64,000 nt of DNA, taken from NCBI GenBank assembly GCA_016287245.1, contig JAEEWG010000004.1:1-64000 (forward strand), read 5' to 3'. A program made the position numbers and the translations under genes. The notes beneath the pieces are model-generated. The model was given only the letters and a program-made list of their open reading frames with translations, was not told where the DNA came from and made no database searches. This stretch comes from Clostridia bacterium (GTDB lineage: Bacteria > Bacillota > Clostridia > Saccharofermentanales > Saccharofermentanaceae). The stretch's first letter is position 1, and every line of letters begins with the position of its first letter. Below are positions 1 to 8,264 of this stretch, piece by piece.

Positions 1-2
1 TG

Positions 3-158
3 GACGTGTGTCTCGAACCCAAAGAAGACTTCTGCGCCACCGGCATCAGTGTCCCGATTCGATCCGGGCAGAAAGTCTACACGTCCGATAAGATCCCCAC
101 ACAGGTCATCGTACAGTGTGACGACGGAAATTACTACATTTTTCAGGAACGGAAATAA
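3..158 (+). CDS. C-terminal end of an unidentified protein (5' end outside window)
   Basis: This frame is open from the window edge to a TAA at 156-158 and gives the last 51 residues of a protein ending YYIFQERK. The segment is polar, has no membrane stretch or recognisable motif, and reads like the end of a soluble protein. It converges on mnmA with only 16 bases between the two stop codons. It is called real because the frame is unbroken to the edge and ends tidily just before the convergent gene. No function can be given. Confidence 0.5.
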   Translation, partial: DVCLEPKEDFCATGISVPIRSGQKVYTSDKIPTQVIVQCDDGNYYIFQERK

Positions 159-174
159 GCGGGTCCGGAATAGT

Positions 175-1248
175 TTATTCCAGAACGATCGTGCCGCCGC
201 CTAAGACCTCGTCGCCGTTATAGAAGACTGCGGCCTGGCCGGGTGTGATCGCACGGATCGGTTCGTCGAAAACAAGCTTCACTTTTCCGTCTTCCAGAGG
301 ATGCGCAGTCGCCCACTGTTCCTTCTGGTGGTAGCGGAGTTTGGCCTGCACGCGAACAGGTTCAGCCGGGACTTCTCCCGAGATCCAGTTCACATCGTCG
401 ATCAGAGCCTCGGTGTTCCGGAGGTCTTCATCATACACGAGGATGACGCGGTTGTTCTCCACATCAAGGCGGAAGACGTACATCGGGGCCGGAAGCGCAA
501 GTCCCAGGCCTCTTCTCTGTCCCGGAGTATAGGCAACGATACCTTTATGCGTGCCCAGCACTTTTCCATCCTTATCGACGAAATCACCGGCCGGATATTC
601 TTTGCCGGTCGTCTTTTTGAGAAAAGAAACGTAGTCGCCATCGGGCACAAAACAGATGTCCTGGCTCTCTCTTTTTTCGGCATTGATCATGCCGGCATCC
701 TTTGCGATCTCCCGGACTTCCGTTTTCTTAAGATCGCCCAGGGGGAACACCGTATGTGCCAGCTGTTCCTGCGTCAGCGTATAAAGGACATAGCTCTGGT
801 CCTTGGTCTCATCCAGCGCCTTAAGAAGATGGTAGCGGCCATCATCTCTTTTCTCGATCCTTGCATAGTGACCGGTGACGATCACGTCGCACTTTAAGAT
901 CTGAGCGCGCTCGTAGAGTTTTCCGAATTTCAGATAGCGGTTACAGTCGATGCAGGGATTCGGCGTACGGCCATGCTCGTAGCAGTCCACGAACTTGCCG
1001 ATGACCTTTTCCCTGAATTCTTCCTTGAAATTGAAAACATAGTAAGGAATGCCGAGGTGCATGCACACAGAACGTGCATCCTCCACATCATCTAAAGAAC
1101 AGCATGTCTTGGGATTACTTACGACGATATCTTCGTTACTGTAAAGCTTCATGGTACAGCCGATACAGTCGTACCCTCTGTCCATCATGATCTTGGCGGC
1201 CAGGGAAGAATCCACGCCGCCGCTCATGGCAATTAAAGCACCGCTCAT
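175..1248 (-). CDS. mnmA: tRNA-specific 2-thiouridylase MnmA
   Basis: Cytoplasmic enzyme that adenylates and then thiolates U34 of tRNA-Lys, -Glu and -Gln (the s2U step of mnm5s2U). The PP-loop SGGVDSS lies at residues 9-15. The two family cysteines are present: Cys99 in NPCIDCN and Cys199 in SQDICFVPDGDY, matching the nucleophile and the persulfide cysteine of the E. coli enzyme. Length (357 aa) is normal. The ATG at 1248 is preferred over an upstream in-frame codon because it forms an ATGA overlap with the nadA stop, so translation is probably coupled. The pairing with nadA is unusual; no cysteine desulfurase gene is adjacent. Confidence 0.95.
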   Translation of the reverse strand: MSGALIAMSGGVDSSLAAKIMMDRGYDCIGCTMKLYSNEDIVVSNPKTCCSLDDVEDARSVCMHLGIPYYVFNFKEEFREKVIGKFVDCYEHGRTPNPCIDCNRYLKFGKLYERAQILKCDVIVTGHYARIEKRDDGRYHLLKALDETKDQSYVLYTLTQEQLAHTVFPLGDLKKTEVREIAKDAGMINAEKRESQDICFVPDGDYVSFLKKTTGKEYPAGDFVDKDGKVLGTHKGIVAYTPGQRRGLGLALPAPMYVFRLDVENNRVILVYDEDLRNTEALIDDVNWISGEVPAEPVRVQAKLRYHQKEQWATAHPLEDGKVKLVFDEPIRAITPGQAAVFYNGDEVLGGGTIVLE

Positions 1249-2162
1249 TTTCCGAGTTCCAGCATCGCGTCGATGCACTTTCTGGAATCGCGGATCAGCT
1301 CATCACTCATAAGGATCTCTTCGCCGCCGGTGCCGAGGATGGTGCGGTACACATCGACCAGCGTCGTAGCCTGCATATTGTGGCAGACGCAGTCTTTGGA
1401 AAGCGGGAAGAAACTCTTATCCGGGCAGTCGAACTGCAGATGCTCGACGATGCTGTTTTCCGTAGCGATGATGAATTCCTTCTCATCGCTCTTTTTCGCA
1501 TAGGCCATGATCTCCGTTGTGGATCCGACGAAATCCGCCTGAGCGACGAATTCCGGACGGCTCTCCGGATGGATCAGGATCTTGGCACCCGGGTGCTCCT
1601 TCCGAGCTCTGTCAAAATCTCTCTGCGTAAAGCGCAGGTGGGTCGGACATCCGCCGTGAACGAGCTTCATCTGCTTTTCCGGAAGCTTCTTGCCGATCCA
1701 GTCGCCGAGGTTACAGTCCGGTACGAAAAGGATCTTGTCGTTATCGATATTCCGGATGATCTTTACCGCAGAAGAAGATGTGACTGCCACATCGCAGAGC
1801 GTCTTTAATTCCGCGGTCGTATTGATATAGGCAACTACCGTATGGTCCGGATTCTCTGCCTTTAGTGCGGCGAGCATCTCCGGCTCGATCTGCTCGGCCA
1901 TCGGGCAGCCGGCTACGGGATTTGCGAGATATACCTGCTTTTCCGGAGAGAGCATCTTCACGGTCTCCGCCATAAAACGGACGCCGCACATGATGACTTT
2001 TTTCGCGGAAACTTTCGCCGCTTCCTGGGCAAGTCCGAAAGAATCGCCGATGTAGTCTGCGACCTCCCAGATATCGTGACGCTGATATGCATGCACTAAA
2101 ATGCAGATATCGCGCTCCTTCTTCTCCTTGTTGATCACATCCTGTAATTCTCGAACTGTCAT
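1245..2162 (-). CDS. nadA: Quinolinate synthase NadA
   Basis: Condenses iminoaspartate with dihydroxyacetone phosphate to quinolinate for de novo NAD synthesis, using an oxygen-sensitive [4Fe-4S] cluster. Candidate cluster ligands are Cys86 (in NPVAGCPMAEQ), Cys172 (in HGGCPTHLRF) and Cys258 (in SKDCVCHNM), spaced as in known NadA proteins. Length is 305 aa. A GAGAGGGG ribosome-binding site precedes the ATG at 2162. The usual partners nadB and nadC are absent from the window. Instead the gene overlaps mnmA by 4 bases. The aspartate-oxidising partner must be encoded elsewhere. Confidence 0.95.
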   Translation of the reverse strand: MTVRELQDVINKEKKERDICILVHAYQRHDIWEVADYIGDSFGLAQEAAKVSAKKVIMCGVRFMAETVKMLSPEKQVYLANPVAGCPMAEQIEPEMLAALKAENPDHTVVAYINTTAELKTLCDVAVTSSSAVKIIRNIDNDKILFVPDCNLGDWIGKKLPEKQMKLVHGGCPTHLRFTQRDFDRARKEHPGAKILIHPESRPEFVAQADFVGSTTEIMAYAKKSDEKEFIIATENSIVEHLQFDCPDKSFFPLSKDCVCHNMQATTLVDVYRTILGTGGEEILMSDELIRDSRKCIDAMLELGK

Positions 2163-2228
2163 ATTTCCCCTCTCTTTTCCGCTTTCCGCGCGAAAAGCAC
2201 CTGTCTTTTCTTTGTGTTCCGAATAACT

Positions 2229-2882
2229 TTATCCCTCAATGAACATCGGGAAATAGCTCTCGATGTCGTCGAAGAATTTCTTTAAGTGGATCAGATCTGT
2301 CGCCGCCTTGTGCACGGTGATCGAGATCGGCAGATACTTTCTTCCGCCTTCTTCAATGATCTTGCACATATCTACCGCCGGGAAGAAATAGTCCTTCATC
2401 TCGTGAAGATCGACAGAGAATCCGTCAAAGGAGAACCACGGGTTGAAGCAGACATTATAGCTGTTCGTCGGCGGCATTCCTTTCATAGCGAAAACGCCCT
2501 TGCTGGAACCGTACTTTTCCAGGTCGTTTAAGAACTTTTCGTTAAAAACGGCAAAGTCCTCATCATATTCTGTCCAGAGGATCGTGCTGGTCTCATCGTC
2601 TTCGTGGAAGACCGGATATGCCGGATTTAAGTAGTTCCACCAGCCGATCTGTCCGTCCTTATACGCTACGGAAAGCTCGCCCTGATTGTTGATGGCGCGC
2701 GTCACCATATAGTAGAAAACGCAGTCCTGGCGGTATCCCTTCTTCTCGATCGCAGGAAGCAGTTCCGTCACATCGATCCTTCTATTTAGAGAGATGTTCA
2801 TCGGGAACATCTTCGCATAATAGTGAAAATGCTGGGCACGCGGCCATGTCGCCTGATCGTAAGTAAAAAACTGTGATTTCAT
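2229..2882 (-). CDS. Chloramphenicol acetyltransferase-like protein with altered active site
   Basis: 217 aa with the size and overall sequence pattern of the CatA trimer family, including the C-terminal region that normally holds HHxxxDG. Here that stretch reads TVHKAATDLIHL (residues 189-200). The catalytic histidine position (four before the Asp) is Lys192 and the following Gly is Leu, while the preceding His191 and Asp196 remain. Classical chloramphenicol acetylation therefore looks unlikely; acyl binding or another reaction is possible. The start at 2882 gives an ATGA overlap with the isochorismatase-like gene and a GAGGAG site 5 bases upstream. An in-frame GTG at 2888 is the alternative. 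The two genes form an operon. Confidence 0.8.
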   Translation of the reverse strand: MKSQFFTYDQATWPRAQHFHYYAKMFPMNISLNRRIDVTELLPAIEKKGYRQDCVFYYMVTRAINNQGELSVAYKDGQIGWWNYLNPAYPVFHEDDETSTILWTEYDEDFAVFNEKFLNDLEKYGSSKGVFAMKGMPPTNSYNVCFNPWFSFDGFSVDLHEMKDYFFPAVDMCKIIEEGGRKYLPISITVHKAATDLIHLKKFFDDIESYFPMFIEG

Positions 2883-3397
2883 AAGCACTCCTCGATATGG
2901 TCGATGGACATCACCTGTGCATAGCGGTGATTCCAGATCTCGTAGCTGTAGTAGTGATAAAGTTCCTCACCGGAAAGATACCGGTTGTCGAATGTGGTGT
3001 GGCCGCCTCGCGGAACGATGACATCGTATCCTAATTCAAAAGCCACTTTCACGGTAGCGTCCACGCAGAAATCAGTCTGCATTCCCGTGATGATCAGCTT
3101 CCCGATATCGCGTTCCTTCAGATAATCATTGAGGCCCGTTCCACGGAAAGCACTGTTGAACTTCTTGTCGAAGATCTTCTCGTCACCCTTCGGAGCGACC
3201 TGGGAATAGATCTCAAATCCGCTCTCGCCATTGACCAGCGTGTTGTCTTCGTGACGGACAAAGATGACTTCGATCCCTTTGTCCCTGCATATCTTTTCCA
3301 TCTGGCTGATCGTCTTGATCAGTCGTTTTTCATCATAAGGATGCTCCAGGATCAGGGCATTCTGCATATCGATCACAAGCATAGCCGTCTTTGGCAT
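2879..3397 (-). CDS. Isochorismatase-family cysteine hydrolase
   Basis: 172 aa single-domain hydrolase. The catalytic triad of the family is visible: Asp10 in VIDMQN, Lys78/79 in FDKKFNSAF and the nucleophile Cys111 in MQTDFCVDAT. Relatives cleave isochorismate, nicotinamide or other amides, and the substrate cannot be told from sequence. The start at ATG 3397 puts VIDMQN near the N-terminus as usual; a longer reading to 3430 adds a cysteine- and arginine-rich tail. It overlaps the CAT-like gene by 4 bases. An extended -10 (TGGTATAGT, 3455-3447) about 50 bases upstream is the likely promoter. Confidence 0.85.
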   Translation of the reverse strand: MPKTAMLVIDMQNALILEHPYDEKRLIKTISQMEKICRDKGIEVIFVRHEDNTLVNGESGFEIYSQVAPKGDEKIFDKKFNSAFRGTGLNDYLKERDIGKLIITGMQTDFCVDATVKVAFELGYDVIVPRGGHTTFDNRYLSGEELYHYYSYEIWNHRYAQVMSIDHIEECL

Positions 3398-3424
3398 GAG
3401 ACAACACTTCCTTCGCCTATAAAG

Positions 3425-3454
3425 TTGCACAGAACTGTACTTACATACTATACC
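3425..3454 (+). promoter_or_regulatory. Candidate promoter of the structured RNA
   Basis: TTGCAC (3425-3430), an 18-base spacer and TATACC (3449-3454) place a start near 3462, just before the closing stem of the structured RNA. The match to consensus is moderate. Confidence 0.35.
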
Positions 3455-3455
3455 A
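3447..3455 (-). promoter_or_regulatory. Extended -10 promoter of the isochorismatase/CAT-like operon
   Basis: The minus strand reads TGGTATAGT, a TG-n extended -10 element, with no good -35. Transcription would start near 3440 and give a leader of about 43 bases. It overlaps, on the opposite strand, the -10 proposed for the structured RNA, so the two divergent promoters would compete. Confidence 0.4.
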
Positions 3456-3461
3456 CAATTC

Positions 3462-3706
3462 CCCTCATCAAATCTCCCCTAATTATATATAAGGAAAAGA
3501 GTTTTCGACGTGCCTCGACACGGATTAAACGCTATGCTTTCGAAGTGCCTCCGCAGGGCATCGCCCGAGGACAGCACAAGAAAACTCTTTGCCGCAAGGG
3601 TCGAGGCTGCCCCGACGGATCGGAACAGCCTCTGGAAACAAGGAAGTAGAGGTATATATTTAGGGAGGTCCTGCGATGTTGATCAGCCATTGCTGGCTTC
3701 TTTTTC
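3462..3706 (+). ncRNA. Structured non-coding RNA candidate, unassigned family
   Basis: A region without a credible gene folds into a closed multi-branch structure. P1 pairs 3477-3490 with 3652-3665 (13 of 14 pairs, one T-T mismatch) and closes a core of about 190 bases. P2 pairs AAAGAGTTTTC (3496-3506) perfectly with 3580-3590 and continues inward through GTGC/GCAC (3510-3513/3574-3577) and CTCG/CGAG (3514-3517/3566-3569). P3 pairs GAGGCTG (3603-3609) with CAGCCTC (3626-3632) around CCGA/TCGG. A small hairpin AGCCA-TTGC-TGGCT followed by TCTTTTT (3685-3705) resembles a terminator. Wobble pairs T3490-G3652 and T3475-G3667 would be A-C mismatches on the other strand, which favours plus-strand transcription. 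The size suits 6S RNA, but the branched topology does not. Confidence 0.6.
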
Positions 3707-4753
3707 CGATCTTTCCGCCCGTACTCTCGGACCGGTGACCGGCTTAACTTGTGACTTCTCTTCTTTTTTAGTGTTTTCTACCCATTCCACCGTATCTTCG
3801 AGGGAGGCCCTCAGATCTCTCGGGGAATAGTGCAGATCATTGTTGGCCCGCTCACTTTCGTAGAGCGGCTCGGGTGAGATGAACGGTCCGTATTTCTCCT
3901 TCGGATTCGTTTTTCTCGTGACCTTATAGTAGAGCTGGGCGATGCCCTTTCCACTTAAGAGCCAGTTAGGGACCTTCTTGGTCACTTCATCTCTTCCTGT
4001 GATCTCATGGAGACTGTGGAGGAAATCCTGTGTACTCATGTAAGCATTGGAGAGGATGTAGCATGTGCCCTTCTCACTATGTTCCGCTGCTTCGAGCACT
4101 CCGGCCGCCACGTCACGGACGTCTGTGAAATCCACGCCGCCCGGAATACTGACTTTGAGATCTCCGGAGAGATAATCACGGATGAGACTGATGATATCGG
4201 AATTGCCGTATTCGTACGGCCCTAAGACTAAAGACGGAAGAAGGATCACTGCATTCAAGCCATTGAGTGTTACCTTATCCAGAATATACTGGGTAGCTTC
4301 CGCTTTCGACTTGGCGTAATCGCCAAAGACTTTATTTCTGTCGAAGAACTGCACTTCTTTTACAGGTTCGGATTTCTCCGGCATCGGTATGGATCTGGCA
4401 GATCCGATATAGATCAGTTTTCCGATCTTCTTCTTTACACATGTATCTGTGATATTCATTGTGCCGTGCACATTTACACGGCGTACCATGAGATCGGTCT
4501 TCTCCGAGATCACGTTTCTCTCCTGTGCGTGGATCAGGATCGCTTTCCGCGGATCCTCCAGTTCGAAGAAATCCTTCATGGAGTCTTTTACAAGGATATC
4601 ACCATACTTTACTTCTACCGGAAGTCCGGCCAGAGGAGTCGTATCCTCTTCCGGATTGACGAGAACGCGTACGGATTTCCCATTATCCAGCAGCATTCTG
4701 ACGATGGTATTGCCTATTTGACCGGTCGCGCCGGTGACTAAATACTGAGTCAT
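3683..4753 (-). CDS. NAD(P)-dependent epimerase/dehydratase-like extended SDR
   Basis: 356 aa Rossmann-fold oxidoreductase. The cofactor loop TGATGQIG (residues 7-14) and the active-site YAKSK (Tyr146, Lys150), with Ser118 in GSARS, are those of extended short-chain dehydrogenases. Relatives act on nucleotide sugars or on dihydroflavonol-type ketones, and the substrate is unknown. The last ~25 residues are a charged tail (KKEEKSQ...EKEASNG) that looks disordered. The start at 4753 has a strong AAAGGGGG site upstream. Its 3' end lies opposite the terminator-like hairpin of the structured RNA. The 149 bases upstream (4754-4902) hold no further gene. Confidence 0.85.
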   Translation of the reverse strand: MTQYLVTGATGQIGNTIVRMLLDNGKSVRVLVNPEEDTTPLAGLPVEVKYGDILVKDSMKDFFELEDPRKAILIHAQERNVISEKTDLMVRRVNVHGTMNITDTCVKKKIGKLIYIGSARSIPMPEKSEPVKEVQFFDRNKVFGDYAKSKAEATQYILDKVTLNGLNAVILLPSLVLGPYEYGNSDIISLIRDYLSGDLKVSIPGGVDFTDVRDVAAGVLEAAEHSEKGTCYILSNAYMSTQDFLHSLHEITGRDEVTKKVPNWLLSGKGIAQLYYKVTRKTNPKEKYGPFISPEPLYESERANNDLHYSPRDLRASLEDTVEWVENTKKEEKSQVKPVTGPRVRAERSEKEASNG

Positions 4754-4902
4754 TCCCCTAACCCCCTTTCGGGTAGTAATAGATTCCCTGGTTCCCTAAC
4801 CTCTTACGTCTATTATGTGGGAATAATTTGAACAATTTTTGCGGATAAGAAAAACAAAACGGCGTTTTTACGTCTATTTAATGACTATTTTGTAAACGAT
4901 CG

Positions 4903-5595
4903 TCAGGTCAGGACCTGTCCGACCGCATCTTTGATGCGCTCCAGACGGGCTCCGACAAACACGGGATCTTCGGAGATCTCACAGTTGGAAGAAAGCCATT
5001 TCCCGAACACATCGGGCCTGATACGAAGGGCTTCACGGATATCGGTATAGGCGGGACTTGCATCGAGCGAGCGGGCATTTACGCTTTCTTCCGACTCATC
5101 TTCATCGATCAGGATCGGCATGATGCGGTCGATATCCTTCTGGGAGATCGCGCGCTGGACCGTCAGCCAGTCGGCCAGGACACAGGCGGCCTCCTCGACC
5201 GCACGTGTTTCCACCGCCTCCGGAAGGCGCGAGAATCTTGTATCGTAGCGGTCCCACTCGATGTGTTCCTTCTTCCGGAACTTCACCACGAGGATGATCT
5301 CATCGGCAATGATGAGAAAATCGATTGCGGCGGAAGCCATATCCGTTTTTAACGTTATATTATAGTAGACCTGAAGGGGCAGTTCCGATTTCACGATCTG
5401 GGATGCGACGGTCTGGTGCAGTTTCACCTGCGCGGCCAGTTCCCCCCAGGCAGACAGAAAGACCTTCTTCATCTCTTTGGGACAGGTCTCCGACTTTTCT
5501 TTGAGCCGCAGGATCTCCTCCATCCGGTTATCGAATGGTTTGATCCAGGTCAGTTCTCGAACTTGTGGTTCCTGTGCCCGATGAAAAAGGTCCAT
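4903..5595 (-). CDS. Hypothetical protein with weak nuclease-fold (NERD-like) core
   Basis: 230 aa soluble protein with no firm family. Residues ~80-110 (NITLKTDMASAAID then FLIIADEIILVVKF) recall the beta-hairpin core of NERD/PD-(D/E)xK nucleases, where an Asp is followed by ExK. Here the Asp is kept (AAID), but the usual Glu is Val (VVK), so cleavage may be lost or the resemblance may be chance. The start at 5595 has AGGAG 6 bases upstream. It follows the ABC exporter genes on the same strand, 42 bases after the permease stop, so co-transcription is possible. Confidence 0.6.
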   Translation of the reverse strand: MDLFHRAQEPQVRELTWIKPFDNRMEEILRLKEKSETCPKEMKKVFLSAWGELAAQVKLHQTVASQIVKSELPLQVYYNITLKTDMASAAIDFLIIADEIILVVKFRKKEHIEWDRYDTRFSRLPEAVETRAVEEAACVLADWLTVQRAISQKDIDRIMPILIDEDESEESVNARSLDASPAYTDIREALRIRPDVFGKWLSSNCEISEDPVFVGARLERIKDAVGQVLT

Positions 5596-5637
5596 CTTAA
5601 ACTCCTGTTCATCCGGGGCTGTTTTTTATGTTGAACG

Positions 5638-7248
5638 TCAGCCGTTCAGCGTCTCGTACTTTCTCACCCCGTAGTGAGTAATTATAGCATAAGCACCGGC
5701 ACAAAGTCCCGCAAAGAGGACGATCTCTCCTGCGAAAACTCCGTACGTCACCGTATCTTTTGTGATGATCACCGCAATGACAAGGCCGATACCGGAAAGG
5801 ATCGCGAGGATCATGTTGATGACCATCGTCAGGATGATCGCCATGCCCTTCTTGATGACCTCCGCTTCATTGGTCCAGTCGAGACGGGCGAAGATCAGGC
5901 CGAAGATCAGGCCGACGAATGAGCACAGAAGGTGGAAAAGGCTCGTCAGAACGATCAGCAGGAGGCACGGGAGGATGCCCGCATTACTTACGATCGAAAG
6001 CACGATGCATGCGATGATGGAGACCGGCTGGAAGATCAGGACGCTGACCATGAGTTTGGAAAAGAGTATGATCTTCGTCGGGATCGGAAGCGACTTGTTG
6101 AGCCAGATCCTTTTGCCTTCGATGGAGACCGACGACGGTGTCGTGTAGGTCACGGAAGCAAAGAAGTTGATCATGGCGGCCCAGATCGCTGCCCAGGTAA
6201 GCCCGGTGAATTTCGATAAGAGATCCACGGTTTCCCCATCGACCTCGATCGATTCTAAAAATGAGATGTCACCTACACCTTTATATGCGATATACGCAAC
6301 AGCAGCGATCAGCAGGATCGTACCGAACAGTGTATTCATGATATAGTTCGTAGAAGAGAAATATCTTCTCAGTTCCATGGAAAGGACGGCCTTTTTAAAG
6401 GAAGATCCCTTATAGTTTCTGGCTTTCTTCGAATTATCCACATGGAAGTCAATGCCGTTTAATCCGCGGGTATGGATATAGACCGCGAGGATCAGCGGAA
6501 TGACCGTGATCAGAAGCGTAAGAAGAACACAGACGAGATCTCCGCTGTAGATCGCTTCAGTGATCCAGTAAAATGGCAGGATCTGCTTCATCTTGGTGAT
6601 GGATTCTGCTGTTGTGATATTCAGTTCCTCTGCATAGGAAGAGATATTCGGAACTACGACCATGTAAAGAAGAAGTGTGCCCATGGTCAGGATGATCGTT
6701 GCGATCTGTCCGAACTTGGTCGCTCTTCTCAGAAAACTGATCATAGCGCTGATCAGAAGCGAGATGAAAAGCGGAAGTGCCGGGATCAGAAAGCCGATCG
6801 CGATTCCACGGAAAAAGAGTGCGGAAGAAGCTCCGCCCACTGTGCAGACGATCAGGAAGGAAGGGACCAGCATGACCATCGCGCAGAGCACATCGAGCAG
6901 ATACATCCCCAGAAGTTTGGAGATGACGATACTGGCCTTCGGGATCGGCATCGCAAGAAGCATGCCCGTATCACTGGATCTGGCATCTCTTGTGGAGTTG
7001 ATCACGCCGAACATCAGGGCGATGATCATGGAAAGAGAAAGCGAGATGAAGATCGCATATTCTGCCAGATCTTTTTCCACTAAAAGATAGGTGGTCGAAC
7101 CGCCGATGATCGCAAACATACCGATCATGAACAGCCCCAGGATCGCAAGACCGATCGCCGCGATGATGAACGGCGTCTTGCCTTTTCTATTCAAGCTGTT
7201 GACGAGTGAGATAAACTCGGTGCGCAGCAGTATCAGAAGTGTACGCAT
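5638..7248 (-). CDS. ABC-2-type exporter permease
   Basis: 536 aa with about twelve hydrophobic segments in two halves separated by a cytoplasmic stretch near the middle (KKARNYKGSSFKKAVLSMELRR), as in large single-chain ABC-2 exporter permeases. It pairs with the ATPase gene directly upstream: the ATPase TGA is followed by one base and then this ATG at 7248, a tight coupling that fixes the start. The substrate is unknown. Such exporters in Firmicutes handle antimicrobial peptides, bacitracin-like stress or cell-envelope molecules, and nothing nearby decides between them. Confidence 0.85.
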   Translation of the reverse strand: MRTLLILLRTEFISLVNSLNRKGKTPFIIAAIGLAILGLFMIGMFAIIGGSTTYLLVEKDLAEYAIFISLSLSMIIALMFGVINSTRDARSSDTGMLLAMPIPKASIVISKLLGMYLLDVLCAMVMLVPSFLIVCTVGGASSALFFRGIAIGFLIPALPLFISLLISAMISFLRRATKFGQIATIILTMGTLLLYMVVVPNISSYAEELNITTAESITKMKQILPFYWITEAIYSGDLVCVLLTLLITVIPLILAVYIHTRGLNGIDFHVDNSKKARNYKGSSFKKAVLSMELRRYFSSTNYIMNTLFGTILLIAAVAYIAYKGVGDISFLESIEVDGETVDLLSKFTGLTWAAIWAAMINFFASVTYTTPSSVSIEGKRIWLNKSLPIPTKIILFSKLMVSVLIFQPVSIIACIVLSIVSNAGILPCLLLIVLTSLFHLLCSFVGLIFGLIFARLDWTNEAEVIKKGMAIILTMVINMILAILSGIGLVIAVIITKDTVTYGVFAGEIVLFAGLCAGAYAIITHYGVRKYETLNG

Positions 7249-7249
7249 A

Positions 7250-7966
7250 TCAGTTGGCCTCCTCGGTGATCTCCAGGAAGACTTCCTCCAGAGAAGCATT
7301 GCCCTTGACTTCTTCCATGGTGCCGGCAGCGATCAGCTTGCCGCTCTTGATGATGGCGATTTTGTCGCAGAGCTTTTCGGCTACTTCGAGAACGTGTGTC
7401 GAGAAGAAGATCGCACTTCCCTTGCTGCAGAATTCACGCATCATGTTCTTTACGATAAAGGCAGCCTTCGGGTCGAGTCCGACGAACGGCTCGTCCATGA
7501 TAAGAAGCTTCGGGTCGTGGACAAATGCGCCGATGATCGCCAGTTTCTGCTTCATACCATGTGAATACGAAGCGATCTGGTTATTCAGCGCATCCAGGAT
7601 CTCAAGCTGGGCTGCGAGCGATTCGATCTTTGCTTTTCTGTCTTTTTTCGATACACGGAAGATATCCGCCACGAAGTTTAAGTACTGCATACCGGAAAGA
7701 TTGTCATAAAGTTCCGGATTGTCCGGGATGTAAGCAATGATGGACTTGGCCGCGATCGGATCATCCTTGATGGAGATCCCGTCGATAGTGATCGTCCCCT
7801 TCTCAAACTGGTGAAGTCCGGCGATCGCTTTGATAGTCGTCGTCTTACCTGCGCCGTTATGGCCGATAAAACCATAGATCTCCCCTGCTTTTACCTCCAG
7901 CGTAAGATCGTCCACACCGACCTTTCCGCCCGGGTAAGTCTTTGTCAGATTCTCGATTTTCAACAT
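7250..7966 (-). CDS. ABC exporter ATP-binding protein
   Basis: 238 aa nucleotide-binding domain that energises the permease encoded next to it. Walker A GHNGAGKT (residues 35-42), signature SHGMKQK, Walker B LLIMDEP and the switch histidine in FSTHVLE are all intact, so it should hydrolyse ATP. The start at 7966 has GGGAGG 8 bases upstream, which is better supported than a start nine codons further out. The gene diverges from the V-ATPase operon. The 298-base space between them holds two tandem 11-bp repeats (8056-8077). Confidence 0.9.
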   Translation of the reverse strand: MLKIENLTKTYPGGKVGVDDLTLEVKAGEIYGFIGHNGAGKTTTIKAIAGLHQFEKGTITIDGISIKDDPIAAKSIIAYIPDNPELYDNLSGMQYLNFVADIFRVSKKDRKAKIESLAAQLEILDALNNQIASYSHGMKQKLAIIGAFVHDPKLLIMDEPFVGLDPKAAFIVKNMMREFCSKGSAIFFSTHVLEVAEKLCDKIAIIKSGKLIAAGTMEEVKGNASLEEVFLEITEEAN

Positions 7967-8055
7967 GTCCTTGTCCTCCCACAATACTCTCATGCAATAT
8001 TATTTCGGTGTTTTTCCGAGTTGGCTATCGTATCTACCATACACATTCTACGGAT

Positions 8056-8077
8056 AAATCGCCAACAAATCGCTAAC
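8056..8077 (+). repeat. Tandem 11-bp direct repeat, possible regulator site
   Basis: AAATCGCCAAC is followed at once by AAATCGCTAAC, one helical turn apart, in the space between the divergent ABC exporter and V-ATPase operons. Head-to-tail sites at this period are typical of response regulators of the OmpR kind. The rest of 7967-8264 is AT-rich and shows no gene. Confidence 0.35.
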
Positions 8078-8168
8078 AGATTATAAAGAATAGATAAAGT
8101 TTGCCACAAATACAAGGGTTTTCTCAAGTTTTTTGCCTTATCTTGAAGGACAAAAACTTTTGAACACT

Positions 8169-8198
8169 TTGCACAAATTCACACTTGATTTCTACTAT
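8169..8198 (+). promoter_or_regulatory. Candidate promoter of the V-ATPase operon
   Basis: TTGCAC (8169-8174), an 18-base spacer and TACTAT (8193-8198) lie about 65 bases upstream of the first V-ATPase gene in an AT-rich region. Confidence 0.4.
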
Positions 8199-8264
8199 CT
8201 CTTATGTGAAAATAGGAACAATGATTTATATGTGGAAATTTGGGTTTTCGGAAAGGAAGCATCT

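Noticed and set aside
3462..3706. Assignment of the structured RNA to 6S, SRP RNA, tmRNA or RNase P
   Set aside because: Conserved motifs of SRP, tmRNA and RNase P are absent, and the three-branched fold does not fit the single rod of 6S RNA. It is left unassigned.
8133..8264. 44-codon N-terminal extension of ntpF
   Set aside because: It crosses the likely promoter, is hydrophobic and aromatic unlike the family, and the ATG at 8265 has a good ribosome site.
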